A DNA stretch of 64,000 bases from positions 25,508 through 89,507 of the forward strand of contig CAAGBL010000023.1 of NCBI GenBank assembly GCA_900768045.1. The letters run 5' to 3'. Position 1 is the first letter of the stretch. Each line of letters starts with the position of its first letter. The notes beneath the pieces were generated by a model. The model was not told where the DNA came from, searched no databases, and saw nothing but the letters and a program-made list of their open reading frames with translations. Shown here piece by piece: positions 35,216-43,574 of this stretch. The stretch comes from an uncultured Alistipes sp. GTDB lineage: Bacteria; Bacteroidota; Bacteroidia; Bacteroidales; Rikenellaceae. Made by a program: the position numbers and the translations under genes.

Positions 35216-36292
35216 TTACTTCTCCATTAGTTTAATGAATTTATCGAAGAGATATGTGCTGCTTGCCTCAGGCGAGCAGTCAGGCTGATACTGCACTGAG
35301 AATACCTTGTCAACGAGTGACTCGATACCTGCGATAGTGCCATCAAGAAGGTTGCGATGGGTAACTGTAAGCGGTGTGCCTGCCAACGACTCCTCGTTAA
35401 CTACGAAGTTGTGGTTCTGCGACACAATCTCGAGCTTGTCATTCTCCAAGCACTTCACTGGGTGGTTGCAGCCATGGTGGCCAAACTTCAAGCGCTCGTT
35501 CTTTGCACCATACGACATGGCGATAATCTGATGACCGAGATCAACACCGAAGATTGGAAGCTTGCCACGAAGCTCCTTAACAACCTCTACCACGCTTGGA
35601 ACGTCGGCAGGATCGCCAGGGCCATTAGATACGAAGATACCGTCTGGGTTGAAGGCCATAATCTCCTCGGCTGTAGAGTTGAATGGCACGATAGTCACGT
35701 TGCAGCCCTTCATGTTGAGCTGGCGAATGAAGCTATACTTAATACCGCAGTCGATAGCCACAACGTCCCACTTGTGGTTAGGCGTACGTGAGAACCAGCG
35801 CTTCTTGCAGCTGATGCGCTCAACGAGGTCGTGGCGTGGGGCTGTGGTACGTATAAGCTCTAAAGCCTCCTCCTTAGTTGTGTTGATGTCAACGATAACA
35901 GCTTTTTGCGTACCCTCATTGCGAATGATACGGGTGATCATGCGAGTATCTACGCCGCTGATGCCTGGGATGTCGAGCTCCTCGAAGGTCTCGTTCATGG
36001 TCTTTGTGTAGCGGAAGTTGCTTGGCGACTCGCACACCTCACGAACAACCATACCGCCCATGGTTGGGAACTTACTCTCGAAGTCCTCGTCCATGAATCC
36101 GTAGTTGCCCATAAGAGGGTAGGTCATAACAACAATCTGGTCGGTGTACGTTGGGTCGGAGATAATCTCTTGGTAGCCTACCATTGCGGTATTGAAGACG
36201 ATTTCGCATACCGCAGTGCGGTTCGAACCGAATCCGTAGCCTGGAAACTCCTTGCCATTTTCAAGTACAAGTTTCTTGGTAAAAGGTTTCAT
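35216..36292 (-). CDS. carA: Carbamoyl-phosphate synthase small subunit, glutaminase residues lost
   Basis: CarA normally hydrolyses glutamine and channels ammonia to CarB. The 358 residues have the small-subunit N-domain (GYGFGSNRTAVCEIVFNTAMVGYQE) and a class I amidotransferase domain (about 175-358). The nucleophile site is FGVD251LGHQ instead of FGICLGHQ, and the His/Glu site is QYQ336-P-D338 instead of QYHPE. All three catalytic positions (Cys, His, Glu) are therefore replaced, while the scaffold (SNGPGDP, GHHGCNHPV, SQNH) remains. The protein probably supports an ammonia-dependent CarB. It follows pyrC by 20 bases and precedes carB by 3. Confidence 0.9.
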   Translation of the reverse strand: MKPFTKKLVLENGKEFPGYGFGSNRTAVCEIVFNTAMVGYQEIISDPTYTDQIVVMTYPLMGNYGFMDEDFESKFPTMGGMVVREVCESPSNFRYTKTMNETFEELDIPGISGVDTRMITRIIRNEGTQKAVIVDINTTKEEALELIRTTAPRHDLVERISCKKRWFSRTPNHKWDVVAIDCGIKYSFIRQLNMKGCNVTIVPFNSTAEEIMAFNPDGIFVSNGPGDPADVPSVVEVVKELRGKLPIFGVDLGHQIIAMSYGAKNERLKFGHHGCNHPVKCLENDKLEIVSQNHNFVVNEESLAGTPLTVTHRNLLDGTIAGIESLVDKVFSVQYQPDCSPEASSTYLFDKFIKLMEK

Positions 36293-36312
36293 CTGCTTTG
36301 ATGTTTTTTATA

Positions 36313-37584
36313 TTATTTTGTTTTGTTGTCGTATACAATCTCTCCACGGTGTATGGTCATCACAACGTCGCCCGTGAGCTCACGGCCGTCAAACATTGTG
36401 ATTTTGCCCATTGAGTAGAAGTTGTTGCTATCTACTCGCCACTCCTTGTTTGTGTCCAAGAGCACGATGTCGGCACGCTGGCCAACCTCGATGCCACCCT
36501 CAATGCGGAATACCTTGCGAGGGTTGATACTCATAATTTTAATTAGGTGCTCAAGGCTAATAATGCCTCTCTTTACGAGGTGGGTGTTGAGCGCTGCAAA
36601 GGCTGTTTCAAGACCAACAATGCCCATGGCGCTATCCTTCAAGCCTCGTGACTTCTCTTCAATAGAGTGTGGTGCATGGTCGGTAGCAATCATGTCGATA
36701 GTGCCGTCCTTGATACCCTCTATGAGTGCTGCACGATCCTCTGCCGAGCGGATTGGAGGGTTCATCTTCCAGCGTGCGTCCTCCTGAAGATCCATGTCAG
36801 TAAATATTAGGTAGTGAGGGCCTGTCTCGCACGTTACCTTCACGCCACGTGCCTTAGCCTCACGAATAAGCTGTACGGTCTCCTTTGTTGAGATGTGGCA
36901 CACGTGGTAGCGGCAACCCGTCTTCTCGGCAAGCTCTATGTCACGCTTTACCTGTCCCCACTCGCTCTCCGAGCAGATGCCCTTGTGGCCATGCTCACGA
37001 GCGTACTCGCCATCGTGAATGTAACCACCCTTGAGTAGTGATTCATCTTCGCAGTGTGCAGCAATCAGTGCATCGTGCTTCACGGCCTGAAGCATGGCAC
37101 GCTCCATCATGCCCTCTATCTGAACTCCTGAACCATCGTCCGAAAAGGCACACACCTTGTCGTGAAGCGACTCTACATCTACCAGCTCCTCGCCCTTGCG
37201 ACCAATAGTAATTGCAGCATAGGGTAGTACCTCGATTTTTGCATCACGGTCGATAATATCCTGCTGTACCTTTAGGTTTTTTACGGTGTCGGGTACAGGG
37301 TTTAGGTTAGGCATAGGGCATACGGTAGTATAGCCGCCACGTGCTGCTGCCATGGTGCCAGTTGCGATGCGCTCTTTGTAGCCGTAGCCTGGCTCGCGGA
37401 GGTGTACGTGGACATCGACAAAGGCGGGTGCAACAACCAAACCCTCGGCATTAATCACAGTGTCGCCCTCGTTGGGTGTAAGCTCCTTAGCACGCTCGGC
37501 GATGCGACCGTCGACAATTGCTATGTCTTCGATATCAGCACCATATATAGCGCCATTCTTGATGATAGTTCGTAAGTTAGCCAT
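36313..37584 (-). CDS. pyrC: Dihydroorotase
   Basis: PyrC cyclises carbamoyl aspartate to dihydroorotate. The 423-residue amidohydrolase has the metal site DVHVHLREPGYGYKE (about 56-70), later metal ligands AAHCEDES and HVCHISTKETV, and the catalytic aspartate in IATDHAPHSIEEK (about 310). Length fits the class I bacterial enzymes. It is the first structural gene of the pyr operon. A terminator-like hairpin ends four bases before its ATG, and a 34-codon leader ORF precedes that hairpin. Confidence 0.95.
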   Translation of the reverse strand: MANLRTIIKNGAIYGADIEDIAIVDGRIAERAKELTPNEGDTVINAEGLVVAPAFVDVHVHLREPGYGYKERIATGTMAAARGGYTTVCPMPNLNPVPDTVKNLKVQQDIIDRDAKIEVLPYAAITIGRKGEELVDVESLHDKVCAFSDDGSGVQIEGMMERAMLQAVKHDALIAAHCEDESLLKGGYIHDGEYAREHGHKGICSESEWGQVKRDIELAEKTGCRYHVCHISTKETVQLIREAKARGVKVTCETGPHYLIFTDMDLQEDARWKMNPPIRSAEDRAALIEGIKDGTIDMIATDHAPHSIEEKSRGLKDSAMGIVGLETAFAALNTHLVKRGIISLEHLIKIMSINPRKVFRIEGGIEVGQRADIVLLDTNKEWRVDSNNFYSMGKITMFDGRELTGDVVMTIHRGEIVYDNKTK

Positions 37585-37588
37585 ATAT

Positions 37589-37616
37589 AAAAAAACAGGC
37601 GACCCAAAGAGCCGCC
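37589..37616 (-). terminator. Attenuator hairpin before pyrC
   Basis: On the minus strand GGCGGCTC pairs with GGGTCGCC (8 pairs including two G-U) around TTT, then TG and seven T. The T-run ends four bases before the pyrC ATG. It begins 4 bases after the stop of the leader ORF. A terminator directly in front of an operon implies regulated termination. Confidence 0.75.
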
Positions 37617-37620
37617 AATA

Positions 37621-37725
37621 TTAGTTAAAAACAGTAAGTCCAAATGAATTAAACAAGGGAAAATAACCTAACACCTGCTCCTGCTGAGGAGTGTAATTAC
37701 AACGGTTATTTAGCACTTGTCTCAT
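37621..37725 (-). CDS. Putative pyr operon leader peptide (34 residues)
   Basis: The ORF begins ATG at 37725 (MRQVLNNRCNY...), about 12 bases after the predicted transcript start, and ends FGLTVFN with TAA at 37621-37623. It lies between a consensus promoter and the terminator that precedes pyrC. A small hairpin (CTCCT-CAGC-AGGAG, about 37679-37692) is followed by a U-rich coding stretch. This matches the logic of E. coli pyrBI, where UTP shortage stalls RNA polymerase in U-rich leader RNA, so that the ribosome catches up and disrupts the terminator. Leader function is inferred from layout. Confidence 0.65.
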   Translation of the reverse strand: MRQVLNNRCNYTPQQEQVLGYFPLFNSFGLTVFN

Positions 37726-37744
37726 AGTATTATTATAATTTGCG

Positions 37745-37775
37745 CAAAGATAAGAATTTTTCATTTACTGTGCAA
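37745..37775 (-). promoter_or_regulatory. Promoter of the pyrimidine operon (-33 TTG, -7 TATCTTTG)
   Basis: On the minus strand TTG at 37775-37773 and TATCTTTG at 37752-37745 are 20 bases apart. Transcription would start near 37738, giving a leader of about 150 bases before pyrC. Confidence 0.8.
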
Positions 37776-38383
37776 TAGTTTATGATGATAATTTTTAAAA
37801 ATTATAGGGGTAAAATATGTGGTGGGGTAGAGAATGTTTTCATAAGGTAAAAATACACAGAGGGATAGGCGTAAAACGAGGTCAGGGTGGAGATTTTTTT
37901 TAAAGACACTAGGATATAATAACAAAAAGATATAGCGAAGTCGTGTACCATATTTCTTTTGTCAGTGATCATCATTTTGTCTGTTGTGTCTTTTTTATCT
38001 TATTTTTTTTGTTTTTTGCGTTAAATTATTTTGATTTGTCTTAGAAGAAATGTGTATTGTTTTTAGTGGAGATATTTGGTGGATTTTAGGCGATTATGGA
38101 ATATGATAAGTTTAGTGAATTTAAGAAACATAATGATTATTATATTCTGTAATGCTTTAACTTATCTCTTTGACCTTGCTAACCTCTCTAATCTACTTAA
38201 ATTTACTATTAAATCAATCTGCTTTCATAATACTAATATGGCTATTTTTTTTGCCTCACTTCTTTGATTTTTTTATCCCTATTTTCCCTATTCTTTTTAT
38301 CTCTATTTTCATCTTAATCTATCTTTGTTCATAAAAAGTTGATAAATGCGCTTTGGGCTATTTCTTATTTAAGAAATTTTTGT
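37776..38383. other. AT-rich intergenic region between the divergent pyr and pur operons
   Basis: About 600 bases without a convincing gene. I see an 18-base perfect palindrome at 37788-37805 (ATAATTTTT/AAAAATTAT), and a weak inverted repeat AGTGAATTTAAG (38114-38125) / CTTAAATTTACT (38196-38207) that recalls the long inverted repeat at 26256. Homopolymer T-runs are frequent. A 63-codon open frame at 38076-38267 has no gene-like features. The region may hold operator sites for either operon, but no clear one is visible. Confidence 0.6.
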
Positions 38384-38391
38384 TACCTTTG
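38384..38391 (+). promoter_or_regulatory. -7 box (TACCTTTG) of the purine operon
   Basis: TACCTTTG lies 4 bases before the leader ATG at 38396 and about 245 bases before purE. The -33 region is only T-rich (TTT at 38361-38363). Confidence 0.6.
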
Positions 38392-38395
38392 TTGC

Positions 38396-38560
38396 ATGAA
38401 TATAATTACTCTATACTCCACCGCTTCAACCATGAAAATTCGTAGCATGTATGGCTCGAAAATAGCGCATGATGCCTTGCAATCGCAGGGTGTGCAATCG
38501 CAGGGTGAGGCGTTGTGTGCGTATGGTGTAGGTGTAGAGCGCTTTGAGAGTAGAGTATAA
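38396..38560 (+). CDS. Putative purine operon leader ORF (54 residues)
   Basis: The ORF opens at ATG 38396, almost at the predicted transcript start, and stops 9 bases before a terminator-like hairpin that precedes purE. It contains a duplicated DNA unit, TGCAATCGCAGGGTG twice in tandem (about 38478-38507), which encodes a repeated glutamine-, serine- and glycine-containing stretch. Gln and Gly are substrates of purine synthesis, but a sensing role is speculative. An internal ATG at 38432 could also start a shorter product. Its position suggests attenuation. It could also be an unrelated small gene. Confidence 0.4.
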   Translation: MNIITLYSTASTMKIRSMYGSKIAHDALQSQGVQSQGEALCAYGVGVERFESRV

Positions 38561-38569
38561 AAAGTTATA

Positions 38570-38607
38570 GGCCGCTGACAATCAAATGTTTGGCGGTCTT
38601 TGTTTTT
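38570..38607 (+). terminator. Terminator-like hairpin in the purE leader
   Basis: GGCCGC(T) pairs with (G)GCGGTC, with a weaker inner part, followed by TTTGTTTTT. It lies between the leader ORF stop and purE (ATG 38637) and downstream of the only promoter seen for the operon, so it may be an attenuator. Confidence 0.55.
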
Positions 38608-38636
38608 GGAAAATACGAATTATAAAACTAAATATT

Positions 38637-39113
38637 ATGAAAGTAGCAGTTATTATGGGTTCTACCAGCGACTGGGACGTTATGAAGGCCGCAGTCGAGA
38701 CTTTGGAGGAGTTGGGTATTGAGTACGAGAAGCGTGTTATTAGCGCACACCGCACACCGCACCTTATGGTTGAGTATGCTGAGTCGGCTCGTGAGCGTGG
38801 CATTGGCGCTATCATCGCAGGCGCTGGTGGTGCTGCACACGTAGCAGGTGTTACTGCGGCGTTGACCACTGTTCCAGTTATCGGCGTGCCTATCAAGACT
38901 TCGGCTCTTGGAGGTATGGACTCTTTGCTCTCTATTGTGCAGATGCCTGGTGGTATCCCAGTGTCAACCACGGCTATCAATGGCGCTAAGAATGCTGCGC
39001 TTATTGCTGCATCTATCTTTGCCCTTACCGATAAGGCTCTTGAGGAGCGTCTTATTGCTTTCCGCAAGGCTCAGACCGAGAAGGTGCTTGCAGCAGAACT
39101 CCCACAGTGCTAA
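38637..39113 (+). CDS. purE: N5-carboxyaminoimidazole ribonucleotide mutase (PurE)
   Basis: PurE makes CAIR in purine synthesis. The 158 residues contain MGSTSDWDVMKAAVETLEELGI, the histidine motif SAHRTPHLM, AGAGGAAHVAGV and GVPIKTSALGGMDSLLSIVQMPGGIPV, all typical. ATG 38637 is chosen over an upstream in-frame ATG (38586) that overlaps the leader hairpin. No purK lies beside it. PurE therefore either works with a PurK encoded elsewhere or uses CO2 directly. It is the first structural gene of the purine operon. Confidence 0.95.
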   Translation: MKVAVIMGSTSDWDVMKAAVETLEELGIEYEKRVISAHRTPHLMVEYAESARERGIGAIIAGAGGAAHVAGVTAALTTVPVIGVPIKTSALGGMDSLLSIVQMPGGIPVSTTAINGAKNAALIAASIFALTDKALEERLIAFRKAQTEKVLAAELPQC

Positions 39114-39137
39114 TCCGCAATTAACCCCTAAACGATT

Positions 39138-42100
39138 ATGAAGAATCGCCGTATATTTGTTGAGAAATATCCACGATTTCAGGTCGAGGCTGAGACCTTG
39201 CGTCGTGAGCTAAATACAAACCTTGGCCTAAACATCGAGAGCCTTCGCTATATCAATGTTTACGACCTCTTCGGCTTCAGCGACGAGCTTGTTGAGAAGA
39301 GTCGTTACTCAGTATTTGGCGAGGTTGTTACTGACTCGGTTACCGATGAGTGCGACATGGCGGGCATGCCATTCCTCGCTGTTGAGTTCCTTCCAGGTCA
39401 GTTCGACCAGCGTGCCGCATCGGCTGTCGACTGCGTGCACCTTATTGAGCCTAATGCCGAGGTAAAGATTAAGTCGTCACATATCCTCGTATTCGATGCC
39501 AGCGTAACCCCTGATGTCTTGGCTCGCATCGAGAAGTACTATATCAACGCTGTTGAGTCACGTAAGAAGAATCTTGAGGTGTTGAGCGATGCTGAGTCGG
39601 CAGAGATTAAGCCAGTGCCAGTGCTCGAGGGCTTCCGTAATATGAAGGAGGAGGAGTTGGCACCATACTGCAAGGCTAATGGCTTGGCTATGAATGCTGA
39701 CGACTTGCGTGAGGTTGTTAACTACTTCAAGGCGGAGGGACGTGATCCTATGGAGACTGAGCTTCGCATCCTCGATACATATTGGAGCGACCACTGCCGT
39801 CATACAACATTCACTACCGAGATTGAGGAGATTGCCCTTGACGAGTCGTTCATGAAGGCTGAGTTTGAGTCGTCACTCGAGCTTATGCGCAACATTCGCC
39901 AGGAGCTCGGCCGTGAGAATAAGAGCCTTTGCCTTATGGAGCTTGCAACTATCGGTGCTCGCTACCTTAAGAAGCATGGCAAGCTTGACGATATGGAGCA
40001 GAGTGAGGAGAACAACGCATGCTCTATCTTCGTGAATGTAGATGTTGATGGCGAGATGCAGCGTTGGTTGCTTCAGTTTAAAAATGAGACACATAACCAC
40101 CCAACAGAGATTGAGCCATTTGGTGGTGCTTCAACATGTCTTGGTGGTGCTATCCGTGATCCATTGTCAGGCCGTAGCTATGTTTACCAGGCTATGCGTG
40201 TTACGGGTGCTGGCGACATCTATAAGCCTGTTGATGAGACTATGGAGGGTAAGCTTCCTCAGCGCATCATCTCAACAAAGGCTGCTGCTGGCTACTCGAG
40301 CTACGGTAATCAGATTGGCTTGGCTACAACGCACGTGCGCGAGGTGTACCACCCCGACTATGTTGCTAAGCGCTTGGAGGTAGGTGCTGTTGTGGGTGCT
40401 GTTAAGGCCGACAATGTGCGCCGTGAGAGCCCAACACCTGGCGATGTGGTGTTGTTGCTTGGTGGTCGCACAGGCCGTGATGGCGTTGGTGGCGCAACAG
40501 GCTCATCTAAGGAGCATACGCTAAACTCGTTGGAGGAGTGTAGCTCAGAGGTGCAGAAGGGTAATGCTCCTGAGGAGCGCAAGCTATCACGTTTGTTCCG
40601 TCGTGGCGACGTTACACGCCTCATCAAGAAGTCGAACGACTTTGGCGCTGGTGGTGTGAGTGTGGCTATTGGCGAGCTTACCGACGGCCTTGATATCTAT
40701 CTTGACCGTGTGCCTACAAAGTATAAGGGCTTAAACTTCTCGGAGTTGGCTATCAGCGAGTCGCAGGAGCGTATGTCTGTAGTCATCGAGCGCAAGGACA
40801 TGGAGCAGTTTATGGCTTTGTGCCACGAGGAGAATGTTGAGGTAACGTATGTTGCTGATGTTACCGATACCCGCCGTATGCGCATGTATTGGGAGGATAA
40901 GGTTGTTGTTGACCTTTCACGTGACTTTATCGACTCGGCAGGTGCTAAGCACTACACAAAGATTAATATTGGCGCAGTGGAGAATATCAACCCATTCGAG
41001 CGTAAGGTTGAGGGTGTTACTACCACTAAGCGCATGAAGAATAACCTTTCGGACGACAACGTATTGTCACAGAAGGGCTTGATTGAGATGTTTGACTCTA
41101 CCATCGGTGCTTCAACCGTGTTGATGCCTTATGGTGGTAAGACTCAGTGTACCGAGACTCAGGTCTCTGTGCAGAAGTTGCCAGTAGGTGGCGGCTTCAC
41201 AAACACGGCAAGTATCATGGCGTATGGCTACAACCCATTTATTGCTAAGTGGAGCCCATATCATGGTGCTGCATACGCTGTTGTTGATGCTTGTGCTAAG
41301 GTTGTTGCTGCGGGTGCTCGCTACAACAACATGCGCTTCTCATATCAGGAGTACTTCGAGCGTATGACCGACGCTACATCGTGGGGTAAGCCACTCTCAG
41401 CGTTGCTTGGTGCATTGAAGATGCAGGTGGAGCTCGGCTTGCCATCTATCGGTGGTAAGGACTCTATGAGTGGTACTTTCCGTGATATCAACGTGCCACC
41501 AATGCTCATGGCATTCGGTATTACCACCGTTGATGCACGCAACGTCATTAGCCCAGAGTTTAAGCAGGGTGGCAACTATATATATATAGTACGTCATACA
41601 CCTGAGGCTAACTATATGCCAAACGTCGAGCAGCTAAAGTCTAACTTCGACTTCGTATCGGATAAGATCATGCAGGGCGACGTTAAGTCGGCATGGGCTG
41701 TTGGCTTTGGTGGTGTTGCCGAGGCTGTGGCTAAGATGTCGTTTGGTAATAAGATCGGTGCTTCGCTAGATTGCGATGAGCAGATGTTGTACAACTACTC
41801 TTACGGCTCTATTGTTGTTGAGAGTTGTCGTACACTCAACCACCCATCTGTGGAGCTTATCGGTAAGACTATCAACGAGGAGGCTATCTTCGTAAATGGC
41901 ACACGTCTTCCTTTGGAGGAGTTGTTGGAGGCTAACACCGAGAAGTATACTACAATCTATGCCGATAAGGGCAAGGCTGGCGAGCCTACTCGTGTAAGCG
42001 ATGGTAGGGGATTCGTTAAGCAGTATGCTGGCCCTAAGGTCGACAAGGTTAAGGTCTATATCCCTGTATTCCCAGGTACTAACTGTGACTACGATACTGC

Positions 42101-42845
42101 TCGTGCTTTCGAGCGTGCCGGTGCCGAGGTTGAGATGACTGTATTCAAGAACCTTACTGGTGACGACGTATTCGCCTCTATCGAGGAGATGAAGGAGCAC
42201 ATCGACCGTTGCCACATCATGGCTTTGGCTGGTGGTTTCTCAGCAGGTGATGAGCCAGATGGTAGCGGTAAGTTTATTGCTAACGTGCTCAACAATAAGG
42301 TTGTTGCCGACGCTATCCACGCCTTGTTGGATCGTGGTGGCTTGATGCTCGGTATCTGCAACGGCTTCCAGGCGTTGGTTAAGTCAGGCTTGTTGCCATA
42401 CGGTCGCTTGGGCATGACAACTAAGGAGTCGCCAACTCTGTTCCGCAACGACATCAACCGCCATATTTCGCAGATCGTATCAACACGTATCGGTACTACT
42501 GCCTCTCCATGGCTCAAGTCGTTCGAGGTGGGCGATGTTCACTCTATCGCTGTTAGCCACGGTGAGGGTAAGTTCGTTGTTAGCAACCAGCTTGCTGAGC
42601 AGCTCTTCCGCAATGGTCAGGTAGCATTCCAGTATGTTGATGCTGAGGGACGTCCAACAACCGACTCGCCATATAACCCTAACGGCTCAAGCTTCGGTAT
42701 CGAGGGTATTATCGATCCTTCAGGTCAGATCTTGGGTAAGATGGGTCACACTGAGCGTTACGAGCGTGACCTTATGAAGAATATCCACGGCGAGAAGATT
42801 CAGGATATCTTCGCAAATGCTGTTAACTACTTTCTTAACAAATAG
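39138..42845 (+). CDS. purL: Phosphoribosylformylglycinamidine synthase, long form
   Basis: This single-chain FGAM synthase of 1,235 residues converts FGAR, glutamine and ATP to FGAM. It has an N-terminal PurS-like region, two AIRS-type synthetase halves (about 200-980; DTYWSDHCRHTTF, FKNETHNHPTEIEPFGGAST and GGKDSMSG are recognisable), and a C-terminal class I glutaminase (about 995-1235). The nucleophile site GICNGFQALV and the His/Glu site GHTERYERD are intact, unlike those of CarA in this window. It starts 24 bases after purE and ends 5 before purC. Confidence 0.96.
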   Translation: MKNRRIFVEKYPRFQVEAETLRRELNTNLGLNIESLRYINVYDLFGFSDELVEKSRYSVFGEVVTDSVTDECDMAGMPFLAVEFLPGQFDQRAASAVDCVHLIEPNAEVKIKSSHILVFDASVTPDVLARIEKYYINAVESRKKNLEVLSDAESAEIKPVPVLEGFRNMKEEELAPYCKANGLAMNADDLREVVNYFKAEGRDPMETELRILDTYWSDHCRHTTFTTEIEEIALDESFMKAEFESSLELMRNIRQELGRENKSLCLMELATIGARYLKKHGKLDDMEQSEENNACSIFVNVDVDGEMQRWLLQFKNETHNHPTEIEPFGGASTCLGGAIRDPLSGRSYVYQAMRVTGAGDIYKPVDETMEGKLPQRIISTKAAAGYSSYGNQIGLATTHVREVYHPDYVAKRLEVGAVVGAVKADNVRRESPTPGDVVLLLGGRTGRDGVGGATGSSKEHTLNSLEECSSEVQKGNAPEERKLSRLFRRGDVTRLIKKSNDFGAGGVSVAIGELTDGLDIYLDRVPTKYKGLNFSELAISESQERMSVVIERKDMEQFMALCHEENVEVTYVADVTDTRRMRMYWEDKVVVDLSRDFIDSAGAKHYTKINIGAVENINPFERKVEGVTTTKRMKNNLSDDNVLSQKGLIEMFDSTIGASTVLMPYGGKTQCTETQVSVQKLPVGGGFTNTASIMAYGYNPFIAKWSPYHGAAYAVVDACAKVVAAGARYNNMRFSYQEYFERMTDATSWGKPLSALLGALKMQVELGLPSIGGKDSMSGTFRDINVPPMLMAFGITTVDARNVISPEFKQGGNYIYIVRHTPEANYMPNVEQLKSNFDFVSDKIMQGDVKSAWAVGFGGVAEAVAKMSFGNKIGASLDCDEQMLYNYSYGSIVVESCRTLNHPSVELIGKTINEEAIFVNGTRLPLEELLEANTEKYTTIYADKGKAGEPTRVSDGRGFVKQYAGPKVDKVKVYIPVFPGTNCDYDTARAFERAGAEVEMTVFKNLTGDDVFASIEEMKEHIDRCHIMALAGGFSAGDEPDGSGKFIANVLNNKVVADAIHALLDRGGLMLGICNGFQALVKSGLLPYGRLGMTTKESPTLFRNDINRHISQIVSTRIGTTASPWLKSFEVGDVHSIAVSHGEGKFVVSNQLAEQLFRNGQVAFQYVDAEGRPTTDSPYNPNGSSFGIEGIIDPSGQILGKMGHTERYERDLMKNIHGEKIQDIFANAVNYFLNK

Positions 42846-42850
42846 TTGTT

Positions 42851-43567
42851 ATGACAAAGTTAGAACTTCAATACGAAGGTAAGAGCAAGCAGATATATCG
42901 CACCGACGACGACTCACAGGTTGTTATTCGCTTTAAGGACGATGCTACAGCATTCTACAATATCAAGCGAGCAAAGATTGAGAATAAGGGCAAGATGAAC
43001 TGCGCAATCTCGTCAATGTTGCTTGGCTATCTTAATCAGCATGGTGTGGCAACACACTATGTTGAGCAGGTGGGCGATGATGAGCAGTTGTGCCGTGTAG
43101 TTGAGCATATTCCGTTGGAGATTATCGTGCGTAACATCATCGCAGGCTCTATGGCTAAACGTCTTGGCTTGGAGGAGGGCCTCGAGCCTGAGAACACCAT
43201 TTTCGACCTATGCTTGCGTGGCGAGGAGCTTGGCGATCCACTCATTAACGACCACCATGCCGTAGCTCTCGGCTTGGCGTCGTACGACGAGTTGGCTACA
43301 ATCTACGAAATCTCGGCAAAGGCAAACTTGCTTCTTACTGAGGTGCTTGCCAAGGCTGGCATCACACTCGTAGACTTCAAGATTGAGTTTGGTCGTGATG
43401 CTCAGGGCAACCTTGTTCTTGCCGACGAGCTTACGCCCGATACTTGCCGTTTGTGGGACACTACCACTGGCGAGCGTATGGATAAGGATCGTTTCCGTCG
43501 TGACCTCGGTCATGTTCGCGAAACTTATGAGGAGGTGGCAAAACGTATTGCCAATGTCTTAAAATAG
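42851..43567 (+). CDS. purC: SAICAR synthase
   Basis: PurC joins CAIR and aspartate with ATP to form SAICAR. The 238 residues contain YEGKSKQIYRTDD at the N-terminus, PLEIIVRNIIAGSMAKRLG in the middle, and LVDFKIEFGRDAQGNLVLADELTPDTCRLWD, the substrate and ATP region. The family fold and length are those of the short bacterial type. It lies 5 bases after purL and 7 bases before purF in the operon. Confidence 0.96.
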   Translation: MTKLELQYEGKSKQIYRTDDDSQVVIRFKDDATAFYNIKRAKIENKGKMNCAISSMLLGYLNQHGVATHYVEQVGDDEQLCRVVEHIPLEIIVRNIIAGSMAKRLGLEEGLEPENTIFDLCLRGEELGDPLINDHHAVALGLASYDELATIYEISAKANLLLTEVLAKAGITLVDFKIEFGRDAQGNLVLADELTPDTCRLWDTTTGERMDKDRFRRDLGHVRETYEEVAKRIANVLK

Positions 43568-43574
43568 AGTTAGT

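Noticed and set aside
35216..36292. carA as a pseudogene
   Set aside because: The frame is full length, tightly spaced in the operon and conserved outside the catalytic residues. Loss of activity appears specific rather than general decay.
37589..37775. PyrR-type RNA-binding attenuator or riboswitch before pyrC
   Set aside because: I do not see a PyrR-binding anti-antiterminator sequence or a known riboswitch core. The leader ORF layout explains the region better.
38076..38267. 63-codon frame in the pyr-pur intergenic region
   Set aside because: Very AT-rich, with no promoter or recognisable protein features, and it begins in T-run DNA.
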